The notes: a model not told the origin generated them from the sequence alone. Counted from the stretch's first letter, positions 1 to 8,374 are shown. The stretch: DNA of 21,123 nt from Pseudomonadota bacterium (GCA_028877195.1 JAPPIL010000083.1:1-21123), one strand, 5' to 3'. Numbers and translations: made by a program.

Positions 1-19
1 AACTTGCCGTTGCTTCACC

Positions 20-36
20 AGTTATGCAACAAAGCC
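20..36 (-). repeat. IS-end-like 17-bp motif, copy 1
   Basis: Read on the reverse strand this is GGCTTTGTTGCATAACT, identical to the first 17 bp of the longer copy at 47-90. It resembles the terminal inverted repeats of IS5/IS903-type elements (family knowledge, from memory). No transposase is in the window, so this is a solo end or relic. It lies 37 bp from the second copy in the same orientation. Confidence 0.6.
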
Positions 37-46
37 GGGGAAAGCC

Positions 47-90
47 CTCCGCATACTAAAAAGGAGAGATGTTAGTTATGCAACAAAGCC
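47..90 (-). repeat. 44-bp IS-end-like dispersed repeat, left copy
   Basis: Reverse-strand reading starts GGCTTTGTTGCATAACT and ends GTATGCGGAG. An inverted counterpart of exactly the same length lies at 20769-20812. By hand alignment without gaps 35 of 44 positions agree, with both ends best conserved. The similarity reaches beyond the IS-like tip, so this is a defined repeat and not only a chance inverted repeat. It could be an IS terminus, a MITE-like relic or a scar of rearrangement. Confidence 0.6.
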
Positions 91-208
91 CATTGACCTT
101 CCCCCTAACACTCAAACGCAGCGAGGCAAAGGGAGCAAGCTGGCTTATTTCATAAGGCGATGGTTTGTGTCATAATCGCCCTGTTCTTTATTTGCTAATG
201 AGGTGCAA

Positions 209-610
209 TTGAAAAGATATTTTAATCACGAATTAGTGGATACTGCTGGTGCGGGTCTCTCTATCGCGTGTGCAATCCATTGCCTTGCTATGCCGATCTT
301 AGTAGCAGTTTTGCCTTTAATTGGGCTAGGCTTCCTTGCGACCGAACGCGCTGAATTGGTCATTATCACTGGAGCGATAGGACTGGCAATCGTGAGTTTA
401 GCGTGGGGTGTCCGACACCACCGCAGATGGCGAGCATTATTGCTCCTGATAGTGGCATTGGCATTCATTGCTACCGCTCGAACAGCTGTTGAAGGCGCTT
501 TTGAAGTGATCATCTACAGTATCGGTGGAGTGTTACTTGCCTCCGCACATCTTATGAATCGGCATCTATGTAAGACCTGTCCAGCGTGTGAGAATGACGG
601 GCGTTGTTAG
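209..610 (+). CDS. MerC-domain integral membrane protein
   Basis: A small protein of about 133 residues with several membrane spans. It carries the MerC-family signature in span 1 (CAIHC, followed by a Pro- and Leu-rich helix), a basic HHRRW loop, and a C-terminal tail with HLMNRHLC then CPAC. In the MerC family the paired cysteines bind and move metal ions (mercury in mer operons). Stand-alone chromosomal MerC-domain proteins like this one are usually of unknown substrate, and no merR, merA or merP is nearby. Start: an in-frame GTG lies at 203, but the Shine-Dalgarno-like GAGGTG at 200-205 overlaps that codon and fits the TTG at 209 better. A weak -10-like CATAAT lies at 171-176, and a CTTAT/ATAAG dyad at 144-156 could be an operator. 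The family call is firm; the transported metal is unknown. Confidence 0.75.
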   Translation: MKRYFNHELVDTAGAGLSIACAIHCLAMPILVAVLPLIGLGFLATERAELVIITGAIGLAIVSLAWGVRHHRRWRALLLLIVALAFIATARTAVEGAFEVIIYSIGGVLLASAHLMNRHLCKTCPACENDGRC

Positions 611-631
611 TCGCTCATAGGGCGACAGACT
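606..631. repeat. 26-bp dispersed hairpin repeat, copy 1
   Basis: GTTAGTCGCTC, a variable centre, then GCGACAGACT. It matches 22 of 26 positions of the copy at 20816-20841. It folds as a 7-bp stem (610-616 with 620-626) with a 3-nt loop. The stop codon of the MerC-domain gene (608-610) lies inside it. No T-run follows on the top strand, so it is not a classical intrinsic terminator. Confidence 0.6.
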
Positions 632-675
632 TCATGCGCTGCGCTTTGAAGTGCATAGCGGTGAAACTGCCATAG

Positions 676-696
676 GCATTCACTGCAGGTGAATGC
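676..696. other. perfect 8-bp inverted repeat
   Basis: GCATTCAC, a 5-nt loop TGCAG, then GTGAATGC. It lies in the 148-bp interval between two converging genes (the MerC-domain gene and the reverse-strand ATPase). A bidirectional hairpin here could limit read-through from either side, but no U-tract follows. The rest of 632-758 shows no gene. Confidence 0.45.
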
Positions 697-758
697 TGAT
701 AAAGTAGGGGCGGTTTCTGCTTTGTCCTGCGTCTCGTTAAAAACGCGACACGCGGAAG

Positions 759-1904
759 TCAGGAAGCCAGTAGTTTCCCAGCCCAAAGGTCGTCAAGAAA
801 ATTCTCCCAATAAATAAGATGGCAGGCATCGTATCTTCTGTTGCTCCGATCATGACTAACGAGATAGAATTTTTGGAACACTCCCTCCTCGGCGAGCAAC
901 CGTAGTCCCTTCAAGTCTCGCTGACTTACCGTGTGTTTGGCCTTAACCTCAATCGCCACCTCTTCGCCAATGAGTAAATCCACCTCCTGCCCATGCTTTG
1001 TGCACCAGAAGGTAAGTGAAAGCTTTTTACGTTGATATGAAAGATAGGCGCGCAGCTCCATCCAAATAAACTGCTCAAAAGCTTTGCCATAGAAGCTTGA
1101 ATTACGTTCAACTGTCTTTATCCCCGTAAGCGTGCGAGCTACGCCTGTGTCGAAAAAATAAAACTTCGCAGTGCTTACCGCTTTTCTTTGCGTTGACCCA
1201 CGCCAAGGCAATAACAATGCGCCAAGCAAAGTATCCTCTAAAACCTGCACATAATCACGCACCGTTGAAGGCGCTAACTGGCAGTCGCTGGCTAATTTGG
1301 TAAAATTCAAAATCTCACCGTTAGCCAAAGCCATCGTTTGTAAAAAACGACTAAAAGCTGGCAAATTGCGCACCGCACCCTCGGCACGAATCTCTTCCTG
1401 TAAGTAGGTGTAAACATAAGCATCGAGAATTTCATTAGCTATATCGCTCAAATAAACTTCAGGCAACCCACCGCAATGCAGGTAACGCAGCAAATCAAAA
1501 CCAGATATTTCGTTCCTAGTTAGCGGCAGCATGTGCGCCACTAGCGCTCGTCCTGCGAGTAGGTTTGCTCCTTGTCTGCGCAGCTTGCGTTGACTACTGC
1601 CCGTAAGTAAAAAACGCTGCTTACCCCTAACGATCAAGCGCTGCACAGTGTTTAACAATTCAGGCAACAGTTGAATTTCATCCACAACGATAAGATTATG
1701 TTGGCTGTGGTTGACGATGTTCTCAAACTCGGCAGGATTAGCCGTCAATGTTGCGAAGGTGCTACGATCAAGCAGGTCTATTATCTCTGCCTTGCCCTGC
1801 AACTGCTCACTAACGAGCGTTGACTTCCCTGTCGCTCGCGGCCCGAACAGAAAGAACGAGCGTTTGGTCAGCAATTGCTCAATGTTTAAGCATCTCTTGA
1901 TCAT
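759..1904 (-). CDS. AAA_14 / DUF4143 ATP-binding protein
   Basis: Residues are numbered from the furthest upstream in-frame start (1958). The P-loop GPRATGKST is at about 39-47 and Walker B LIVVDEIQ at about 89-96, with a TGSSQ sensor-like segment after it. A winged-helix-like region follows (FTKLASDCQLAPSTVRDYV). The C-terminal half has PD-(D/E)XK-like residues Asp327 and Glu337-x-Lys339 in EVDLLIG...AIEVKAK. This is the architecture of the widespread AAA_14 plus DUF4143 ATPases, whose function is unsettled; a nucleic-acid or toxin-antitoxin-like role is often suspected. I prefer the ATG at 1904 (MIKRC) because the extra 18 residues from 1958 look non-conserved and overlap a repeat-rich upstream region. 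The gene is monocistronic and converges on the MerC-domain gene. Confidence 0.85.
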   Translation of the reverse strand: MIKRCLNIEQLLTKRSFFLFGPRATGKSTLVSEQLQGKAEIIDLLDRSTFATLTANPAEFENIVNHSQHNLIVVDEIQLLPELLNTVQRLIVRGKQRFLLTGSSQRKLRRQGANLLAGRALVAHMLPLTRNEISGFDLLRYLHCGGLPEVYLSDIANEILDAYVYTYLQEEIRAEGAVRNLPAFSRFLQTMALANGEILNFTKLASDCQLAPSTVRDYVQVLEDTLLGALLLPWRGSTQRKAVSTAKFYFFDTGVARTLTGIKTVERNSSFYGKAFEQFIWMELRAYLSYQRKKLSLTFWCTKHGQEVDLLIGEEVAIEVKAKHTVSQRDLKGLRLLAEEGVFQKFYLVSHDRSNRRYDACHLIYWENFLDDLWAGKLLAS

Positions 1905-1946
1905 CACCCATACCAAACAGTTATTCAGGCAAACTAAATACCGTAT

Positions 1947-1992
1947 CGGATAATTCACGGATTAACCGCTATATTAACGGATAATCAGCGGT
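1947..1992. promoter_or_regulatory. repeat cluster upstream of the DUF4143 ATPase
   Basis: Three direct CGGATNA heptamers (1947, 1958, 1978) lie in and around an ACCGCT/AGCGGT dyad (1965-1970 and 1987-1992). They sit about 40 to 90 bp upstream of the preferred ATG of the reverse-strand ATPase, where an operator or activator site would be expected. The intergenic space up to the lipoprotein gene (2141) shows nothing else clear. Confidence 0.35.
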
Positions 1993-2140
1993 AGCACCAC
2001 GATATTTCCGCAAAGTCGTCATAGACATTCACCTAATAAACATCGGTGGCGTTGATTTTGTTAAAAAAATAATCAGCACGGATATTAATGTTAGCAATAA
2101 AGCAGACGACAAGAGGACTAAACAACTAAGACGGTGGCAA

Positions 2141-2572
2141 ATGAAACTTATCGCGGTGATTATAGCAGCTCTAGTCTTGTCGGGCTGTCTCGTTAAAGAT
2201 TCAAACACCAAGAGCATTGCAGACGAAATAGAAGAGCATAAACAAGTTGAACTAGCCTACCTTAACTTTGAGCTGGAAGGAGAAGGTAAAAATGCAGGTG
2301 AAGAGCTGTCGTTAAACATTGAAGTCAAACAAAAAGCATTAGAGACCTGTAAGCTTAACGCCGTGAAGATATGCGTAGTGGGGTCAAAGAAAGCACAGCT
2401 CATGGATTATTCAACTTATCGTTTGTATTCTCCACATGAAACAACATTTCAACCAACCAAAAAGTCCCAAGAGGGCCAATTTTTGCACTTTGCCAGTAAA
2501 CCTAACGCAAAACAGCTGGCTGACATCATGCAGATGAATGCACTACAAATGGCATCACTAGCATTAGTTTAG
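2141..2572 (+). CDS. orphan lipoprotein
   Basis: A 143-residue protein with a classical lipoprotein signal: M-K, a hydrophobic stretch (residues 3-12), and lipobox LSGC at residues 13-16. It should be cleaved and lipidated at Cys16. The mature part is hydrophilic with two further cysteines (about residues 70 and 77, ETCKLNAVKIC) that could form a disulphide. I recognise no domain. The SD-like GGTGG lies just upstream of the ATG (2133-2137). The stop is followed by a second, start-less open frame (see 2524-2769), so a frameshifted C-terminus is possible. It is probably real because of the lipobox and RBS; function unknown. Confidence 0.65.
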   Translation: MKLIAVIIAALVLSGCLVKDSNTKSIADEIEEHKQVELAYLNFELEGEGKNAGEELSLNIEVKQKALETCKLNAVKICVVGSKKAQLMDYSTYRLYSPHETTFQPTKKSQEGQFLHFASKPNAKQLADIMQMNALQMASLALV

Positions 2573-2769
2573 AAGCAGGGTGGAAAACTACCCATAGCGG
2601 TGATGGAGGCTATGCAAAACAAGGCACAGAACCGTTACACACATTCAAATATATCAAGGAGACATCGCAAAGCGACAAAGATAGAAAAGTAGCAAGAGGC
2701 AAAAAGCTGCCCAACCAAAGAGACGAGGACTGTTTTCCCCCAGAAAAAACCACCACGAAAAAGAACTAG
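2524..2769 (+). other. start-less open frame, possible frameshifted extension or relic
   Basis: In the +2 frame relative to the lipoprotein, 81 codons stay open from after TGA 2521-2523 to TAG 2767-2769. The predicted product is lysine-rich and hydrophilic (for example EAGWKTTHSGDGGYAKQG). I find no ATG, GTG or TTG start within it. It overlaps the last 49 bp of the lipoprotein gene, so it could be a 3' part cut off by a frameshift or the remains of a gene. It could also be a chance open frame in A-rich DNA. The space between it and addB (2770-2852) shows only a weak promoter. Confidence 0.25.
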
Positions 2770-2812
2770 GCAAGAACCAGCATCAAGAACTAGCATAAGA
2801 CTAAAAACGATC

Positions 2813-2841
2813 TTCTTACTCGCACAGCAATGTTGTAAACT
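2813..2841 (+). promoter_or_regulatory. weak sigma70-like promoter before addB
   Basis: TTCTTA (2813-2818), a 17-bp spacer, then TAAACT (2836-2841). The predicted transcript would begin only a few bases before the addB ATG, and no Shine-Dalgarno sequence is visible there. The -35 match is poor, so this is tentative. Confidence 0.3.
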
Positions 2842-2852
2842 CCCCCTAACCG

Positions 2853-5333
2853 ATGCTTGATGAACTACTCACTGATTTGCTCGCACGACCAAGTGCTGAG
2901 TTGAGCGCAGGGGCGATCGTCCTGCCGACACAACGCCTATGCTTGTATTGTCAAGCCGAGCTTGCTCGCAATACGCAAGCCCTGTTCACACCATTGATTG
3001 CCACCCTTGATAATTTTCTAACGCATTTGCAAGACGGTATTGAGCAACCGATTATCGCTAATCAACATGCTGAATACATTATCGCGACCACACTCAAGAA
3101 TTCCTCATATCAATATCTCCAACCAAACTTTGCCCGTGAAATAAACCTTCTGTTCCAAGAGATTACCCACAGCACTGTTGCAGGTATAGGTCTTGCTAAT
3201 CGCCTCAATGCAACGATCAACACGGACAATGAAACATTTCTTTTACGACAACAAAAAATCCATGCCGAACTTGAACAGCTTTACTTGACGCTCCACAAAC
3301 AACTAACCGCGGACAAGCAGACCACCAGCTACTTTGCTTTACAAGCACAGGTGAATAGTCTCAACATCGCTGAAAAACTACAGAGCTTTGCCTTCATCCA
3401 TGTTATGCCACTTCTCAACCCAAGCAGGCTGCAAGCAACCGTTCTCAACATGATTGCCAAGCACGCCAAGACGTTTAACTATCAAAGCACTAAACAACAA
3501 CCACCAACTCAAGTCATTACAATGCCTTCAGCTAATGCTGAAGTGCACTACGCACTTAACCAAATCAAAAAATTACTCAAAGACAAGCAATGCTCGCCTG
3601 CAGAGATTGCGATGGTTATCCCTGATAGTGCCACCTACCTACCAGCACTATTGGCACAAAAGACTAGTATCCCTATATCTTTGCACATACCTGTGCCATT
3701 GCGGATGACTAGCATTGGCCTGTTCTTGCAAATGCTCTGTGATTATCAAACCGATAAAGACCGTGCACTACTTGACTTACTGCATAGCCCACACACGGCT
3801 AAAATTTTACCCAAGAACTTTAGCTACGACAAACATCAGCTTGCGCATGCCTTCACCCAAACAGACCGAGCAGTGGTAGAAGACTATGCTGCATACATTG
3901 ACACTTACCTGCGTGGTTATAGCCAAGGCAATCGTTTTGCGCACCTTGCTCAACTCATTGCCAAGCTTGAGTTTCTTGACGATGAGCGCTTTGACAGCAA
4001 ACACATCGAGAACTTGCTGAAGTCTCTACGCTTCATCCAAAACAGCCATGTTAGTAAATTACACATATCTGCGCATGACTTCTGGCGCTTCGTTGCCGAT
4101 AGATTCTTACAGTTGCCGCTCCCAATTGAAGATGCGCTACTGGCAGGTGTGCAAGTCATCAGCTTGAACGATGCTTGTTCCATGCATTTTACGCATGTCT
4201 ATGTTCTTGGTTGTGTGCAACGCAAGTTTCCGCATCCCACTACTGATGATTTTATTTTAAGCAACCGTGCACGTAAGCATATCGGCTTGCCAGACTGGTC
4301 TGACATAGAAGCATTAGCGCAAGAAAAATTTAAGCTCTTAACCAGTAACGCTGCTAACTTACATCTCTATTATCCTAGCAACCAAGTGCCAGCACAGTGT
4401 TTAGGTAAGACTACGCGTAGCTTAACGACGGCGGATGTTTATCAATTCTCTGCCGTGTCAGCGACTGTGAACCACACAGCCTCCTATCAACCGCATGACT
4501 TGGGGATTACGAGGCTTACTGCTTATAGTTTGGAAAGTTTTATGCGTTGTCCGATGCGTTATCTCCTCCAAAGAGCAAACGTTGAGCCATTACAATTACC
4601 AGAGTATCCCTCACCTTTAGTTGAGGGCAGCCGACTACATCAAACGATTACGGAACTTGTTGGCAGTGAAGCATATCAACGCATCAAACGTCATCACCCG
4701 CAAACTGAACGTGAACAGTTGCTGACCCAAGCTCTATGTCAAACAGCGAGCAGTCTGTTGCCGCAAGATTCAATCACGGCAATCAATCAGCACTTCTTTG
4801 GTTGGCGTAGGCTAGCAAAATTTTTACTTATGCTTGAGGGTAAAGACATCGTTGCAGAGATTAAGCACAGCAGCAGTATCAACGTCGCGCAGCAGACGAT
4901 AGAGTTGGTTGGCAAGTTTGATCATACCATCATTGATGGTGATTTCGTTTGGTTGCTTGAATACAAGCGCAGCACTATCCCAAATAAAGCAGAGGTCGCG
5001 GCAATAATTTCACCACAGTTGCTGCTCTATGCTTTTTTGTCTCAGCAGATTGCTAGAACTATCATCGTCTATTTTAGTTTGCTTAAAGGCGAGCTAGCAG
5101 TTGTCGCAGCGGGCAGTGAGGCACTTGTGCATGTGCAGGAACGCTTCGGCAAGCGCATAAAACTTCACTCACTGGAAGAGTTAGTAGAAAGGATGCTAGC
5201 AAAAATTTCCAGTCGCTATGATGAGATAGAAAGGCATGGGTTTTTTGCTGACCCTACTCCCAAAGGGTGTAGTAACTGCGATTACGCAGGTATTTGTCGT
5301 AAGGAACATGCTACAAAGTGGGCTAAAGTATGA
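2853..5333 (+). CDS. addB: AddB-like helicase/nuclease subunit (PD-(D/E)XK)
   Basis: An 826-residue protein with the AddB pattern: an N-terminal helicase-like part without a canonical Walker A, and a C-terminal RecB-type nuclease domain. Nuclease residues are visible in order: GSRLH 592-596, Asp690 in GKFD, Glu703-Tyr-Lys705, and QLLLY 722-726. Four cysteines, Cys566 in FMRCP plus Cys806, Cys809 and Cys815 (CSNCDYAGIC), match the 4Fe-4S staple of AddB. With AddA it would resect double-strand breaks and feed RecA. It is shorter than the usual AddB of 1000 or more residues. A stop codon lies directly upstream of the ATG, and no SD sequence is visible. Its TGA overlaps the ATG of the first 71-bp micro-ORF unit, which leads into addA. 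Confidence 0.85.
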   Translation: MLDELLTDLLARPSAELSAGAIVLPTQRLCLYCQAELARNTQALFTPLIATLDNFLTHLQDGIEQPIIANQHAEYIIATTLKNSSYQYLQPNFAREINLLFQEITHSTVAGIGLANRLNATINTDNETFLLRQQKIHAELEQLYLTLHKQLTADKQTTSYFALQAQVNSLNIAEKLQSFAFIHVMPLLNPSRLQATVLNMIAKHAKTFNYQSTKQQPPTQVITMPSANAEVHYALNQIKKLLKDKQCSPAEIAMVIPDSATYLPALLAQKTSIPISLHIPVPLRMTSIGLFLQMLCDYQTDKDRALLDLLHSPHTAKILPKNFSYDKHQLAHAFTQTDRAVVEDYAAYIDTYLRGYSQGNRFAHLAQLIAKLEFLDDERFDSKHIENLLKSLRFIQNSHVSKLHISAHDFWRFVADRFLQLPLPIEDALLAGVQVISLNDACSMHFTHVYVLGCVQRKFPHPTTDDFILSNRARKHIGLPDWSDIEALAQEKFKLLTSNAANLHLYYPSNQVPAQCLGKTTRSLTTADVYQFSAVSATVNHTASYQPHDLGITRLTAYSLESFMRCPMRYLLQRANVEPLQLPEYPSPLVEGSRLHQTITELVGSEAYQRIKRHHPQTEREQLLTQALCQTASSLLPQDSITAINQHFFGWRRLAKFLLMLEGKDIVAEIKHSSSINVAQQTIELVGKFDHTIIDGDFVWLLEYKRSTIPNKAEVAAIISPQLLLYAFLSQQIARTIIVYFSLLKGELAVVAAGSEALVHVQERFGKRIKLHSLEELVERMLAKISSRYDEIERHGFFADPTPKGCSNCDYAGICRKEHATKWAKV

Positions 5334-5392
5334 ACCAAGCTTGTGATCCTCCTGAGTCTAAACAAGGTTATGATGTGAAAACAACAGAGTAG
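5330..5392 (+). CDS. micro-ORF 1 of the addB-addA relay
   Basis: ATG at 5330 overlaps the addB stop (ATGA). It encodes 20 residues starting MNQACDPPESKQGYD, then TAG. The ATGA overlap is the usual geometry of translational coupling, so a ribosome finishing addB could restart here. Whether the peptide itself has a function is unknown. Confidence 0.4.
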   Translation: MNQACDPPESKQGYDVKTTE

Positions 5393-5400
5393 ATTGGATT

Positions 5401-5463
5401 ATGCATAAAGCTTGTGATCCTCCTGAGTCTAAACAAGGTTATGATGCTAAAACAACAAAGTAG
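5401..5463 (+). CDS. micro-ORF 2 of the addB-addA relay
   Basis: Encodes MHKACDPPESKQGYDAKTTK. The ATG is 8 nt after the previous TAG, close enough for re-initiation. It differs from unit 3 by Ser10 (Pro in unit 3) and a final Lys (Glu in unit 3). No SD sequence of its own is visible. Confidence 0.4.
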   Translation: MHKACDPPESKQGYDAKTTK

Positions 5464-5471
5464 ATTGGATT

Positions 5472-5534
5472 ATGCATAAAGCTTGTGATCCTCCTGAGCC
5501 TAAACAAGGTTATGATGCTAAAACAACAGAGTAG
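5472..5534 (+). CDS. micro-ORF 3 of the addB-addA relay
   Basis: Encodes MHKACDPPEPKQGYDAKTTE. The first seven residues, MHKACDP, are the same as the first seven of AddA, whose ATG follows 8 nt after this TAG. It looks like a partial duplicate of the addA 5' end that diverges after codon 7. Confidence 0.4.
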   Translation: MHKACDPPEPKQGYDAKTTE

Positions 5535-5542
5535 ATTGGATT

Positions 5543-8374
5543 ATGCATAAAGCTTGTGATCCATATGAAAGTTTTATCGTTGAAGCGTCGGCTGGCACGG
5601 GTAAGACGCACTTGTTAATCCATCGTTATCTGGCATTGGTTGCAGCTCATGCACCGCTTGCTGAAATTATCACTGTTACGTTTACGGTCAAGGCTGCGCA
5701 CGAGATGCAGGAACGGATTATCGCATTGGCTAATGACTTGCTACATAGTCAAGACAAGCAGACCGACTTCAACTCGGCACTAACTAAGTTTCATCAGCAA
5801 GCACAGTTCACCGTCCAAGAACCCAAAAATGCTGAAGCAGTAGCACGTGAGGTGCTATCGCAATCGCAACGGATGAAGGTTAAGACGATGGATAGTCTGT
5901 GGCAAGAGTGGCTAACTCTTCTTGCCAGCTATGACTTACAACAGGAGATCAAGCACCCGATTACTATTCTTGATGCCGAAGAGATCGAAGATATTAGGGA
6001 GAAGGCTTGGGATAAGCTTTGGCAACAGCTAAAAACTGAAAAGCTTGGCGCTGAAGTCTTACAAGATAACACCATCACTAACGTGCGTGAACGGGTTGAA
6101 TCTTTGCATGAGTATCGCCAAACATATCGCTACGTTGAACATAGTGAGCATAGTGATGACGCGCAAGCAAGAGAAGCTTATCACTATCTGAACCGCAAGG
6201 GTCGTGGATTTGCTGTAATTGCTGAACGTTTAGAAAAACTCTATGCTAAACACAAGCGCAGCAAGTATGAATTCAACGACCTGCTAAATGCCATGCATAG
6301 GGTTATCAATCACAACCCCGAAGCACAGTATGTCTTGGAACAGAGGGTTGCGCATATTTTGCTTGATGAGTTTCAAGACACAAATGACCAGCAGTGGGAA
6401 GTCTTCAAGCCTTTATGCCTTGAGTTGATGTCGGGTGATAATTTAACACATAGCAGGCGTGGCATACGTTCAACGGTGTTTATTGTTGGTGATAAAAAGC
6501 AATCAATCTATACTTTTCGCGGCACAAACCCCAAAATCATGACAACTGCTGCTCGCGACTTATCTGGCTTACAACCGCAGCACCTGGCACTACAAGGCAA
6601 CTATCGCAGTGCTCCGCATTTGATCGCCTTCTTCAATCAAGCCTTTCCAAAACTTCAGCTAGCTGATTATCAAACACATACAGCTGAGCAAACAGACCAG
6701 CCCAGTGTTATCAATGTTGCCATGCATGAGCAATCAGACAAGAAGCAAAGCAAGGACGAGCTTGTGCGGTTAGAAGCCGACTATGTTGCTAACAAAATTC
6801 AAGCACTACTGCATACTAAAGAACTGCGTGAACAAGACATTTGTATATTATATCGCAATCATACGCATGCGGATAAGTTTGCTGAAGCTTTAACCAGCAA
6901 AGGCATAAAGCATTGCAAGCATGATGACATTCACTTGCTAGAGCATCAAGAGGTCAAAGATATGGTTGCCTTGTGTCGCTGGCTATTGTTTGCTGAAGAC
7001 TTACAGGCGTTGCTGACCGTGCTGCGCAGTCAGGGGGTGAGCGAGGAGGAAGTGCTTGCCCTTGCTGCTGATACAACTGCACAAAGCATGCGTTCAACGC
7101 TTATCTTGGCGCAACTCAAGGATAAGCGCCTTGCCGCAAATCTTCAGCTGCTACAACAGCAAAGCCATTTGCCTGCGTATAGGCTGATAGCAGAAGCAAT
7201 TTATCGTTGTAATTTTATCGCTGCCTACAGCCAAGAGCACGCTAAATTTAACATCGTTTATTTTTTAGAAACACTGACCAGCTTGGCGAGTAAGGGGATT
7301 AGTTCACTTGCGATGGTCTGCGCAAAATTAGACAAAAATTTCGCTACCGACAGCTACAAAGCAAACGATGCCGTAAGTTTGATGACCATGCACAAGGCTA
7401 AAGGCTTGGAGTTTCCTTGTGTCTTTCTAGTGCAGGTAGGCGATGACTGGACAAAGACAGACAGTTACTGGCTGCGTCAAACAGAGACGATCAAATATAT
7501 CGGCACAGGCAACGACCCCGCTTGTAAACGCCCAGCAGCACTGACTGCACAAATCAAAGCCAGCAAACAACATCGCACCGCACACGAAGAACTACGTCTG
7601 CTGTATGTGGCTATGACACGCGCAAAGAATTATCTGATGCTTAGCGGTGCAGACAAACATTTCCTCGCTAATATTCATAGTGCAATTACTGCACAGAAAG
7701 ACACGGCATTTAGTAAAGAGCATACCCCTGACCCTACTGTTGCCAATCCTGCTCCCAACTTCGTGGTTATGGCAAGTAAATCTGCACCTGACACCTCTAC
7801 GCTAAACACCTCTGTAGCTCACGATACAGAACTTGATCACGATAGACCAACTCCTTTGCCTGCAAGTTCTCCTGCGAGCCGCCCTGATGTGAAATTATTT
7901 CGTGCTAGTGCCAAGCCAGCAAAGCCCCTCCAAGACAAAAGCTTACTCCATACATTGCGCGGTGTTTACGCCCATAAAATGCTTGAGCGCGCAGCTAATG
8001 CCAAGCCTTACACGGACTCTAGCTATTGGCAGGCGTTGCTGAATAGTGCTGCTGTTATCGGTATAAGCGACGATACTCGCCAAAAGACTGACAATGCCAT
8101 CGCTGCATTCATCAACTCAAGCCAGTGGCAAGACTTGTTTGCTAATGCTTTGTGGTTCAAGACCGAGGTGCGTATTAGCACTCTAAATGCTGATGAATTA
8201 CTGAACGGCATCATCGACTTGCTTGTCTGTTACCCAGCCAACAAAATGCTGGTGGTAGATTACAAGCTGGGCGACATCAAAGACAGCTACACTGAACAAC
8301 TCAAGCGCTACGCCGCCGCAATTAAGTGCATCTACCCCGATCGCCAAGTTAAGACAAAGGTTATCTCTATTTAG
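5543..8374 (+). CDS. addA: AddA-like UvrD/RecB-family helicase-nuclease
   Basis: A 943-residue SF1 helicase with a C-terminal nuclease. Motif I is ASAGTGKT at 15-22, motif II DEFQD at 275-279, motif III GDKKQSIYTFRG from 316, and the NYRS box follows. Motif V is MTMHKAKGLEF from 614 and motif VI YVAMTRAK at 688-695. A Pro- and Ser-rich linker (about 730-790) leads to the RecB-type nuclease: His811, Asp892, Asp906-Tyr-Lys908 and QLKRY 919-923, so the active site looks intact. With AddB it forms the break-resecting helicase-nuclease that replaces RecBCD. It is shorter than typical AddA (about 1200 residues). The start is the fourth ATG of a 71-bp repeat series and lacks a good SD sequence, so expression may depend on re-initiation from upstream micro-ORFs. 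Confidence 0.9.
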   Translation: MHKACDPYESFIVEASAGTGKTHLLIHRYLALVAAHAPLAEIITVTFTVKAAHEMQERIIALANDLLHSQDKQTDFNSALTKFHQQAQFTVQEPKNAEAVAREVLSQSQRMKVKTMDSLWQEWLTLLASYDLQQEIKHPITILDAEEIEDIREKAWDKLWQQLKTEKLGAEVLQDNTITNVRERVESLHEYRQTYRYVEHSEHSDDAQAREAYHYLNRKGRGFAVIAERLEKLYAKHKRSKYEFNDLLNAMHRVINHNPEAQYVLEQRVAHILLDEFQDTNDQQWEVFKPLCLELMSGDNLTHSRRGIRSTVFIVGDKKQSIYTFRGTNPKIMTTAARDLSGLQPQHLALQGNYRSAPHLIAFFNQAFPKLQLADYQTHTAEQTDQPSVINVAMHEQSDKKQSKDELVRLEADYVANKIQALLHTKELREQDICILYRNHTHADKFAEALTSKGIKHCKHDDIHLLEHQEVKDMVALCRWLLFAEDLQALLTVLRSQGVSEEEVLALAADTTAQSMRSTLILAQLKDKRLAANLQLLQQQSHLPAYRLIAEAIYRCNFIAAYSQEHAKFNIVYFLETLTSLASKGISSLAMVCAKLDKNFATDSYKANDAVSLMTMHKAKGLEFPCVFLVQVGDDWTKTDSYWLRQTETIKYIGTGNDPACKRPAALTAQIKASKQHRTAHEELRLLYVAMTRAKNYLMLSGADKHFLANIHSAITAQKDTAFSKEHTPDPTVANPAPNFVVMASKSAPDTSTLNTSVAHDTELDHDRPTPLPASSPASRPDVKLFRASAKPAKPLQDKSLLHTLRGVYAHKMLERAANAKPYTDSSYWQALLNSAAVIGISDDTRQKTDNAIAAFINSSQWQDLFANALWFKTEVRISTLNADELLNGIIDLLVCYPANKMLVVDYKLGDIKDSYTEQLKRYAAAIKCIYPDRQVKTKVISI

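Larger units (their letters stand above)
5330..5562 (+). repeat. three 71-bp tandem units plus a partial fourth (start of addA)
   Basis: Complete units start at 5330, 5401 and 5472, with no spacers. The first 20 bases of addA (5543-5562) match the start of units 2 and 3. Each unit is a 60-nt sense ORF, a TAG stop, and the 8-nt linker ATTGGATT before the next ATG. The units differ by a few bases, and most of those changes alter an amino acid. Each unit also holds a CTTGT/ACAAG dyad and the hexamer CCTCCT, which is complementary to a consensus Shine-Dalgarno core. Not a CRISPR: no variable spacers. Confidence 0.9.

Noticed and set aside
2029..2217. Reverse-strand 62-residue ORF
   Set aside because: It is antisense to the lipoprotein signal peptide and lacks an RBS or recognisable features.
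5330..5562. CRISPR-like array
   Set aside because: The units are contiguous with no variable spacers, and the unit includes a phased ORF.
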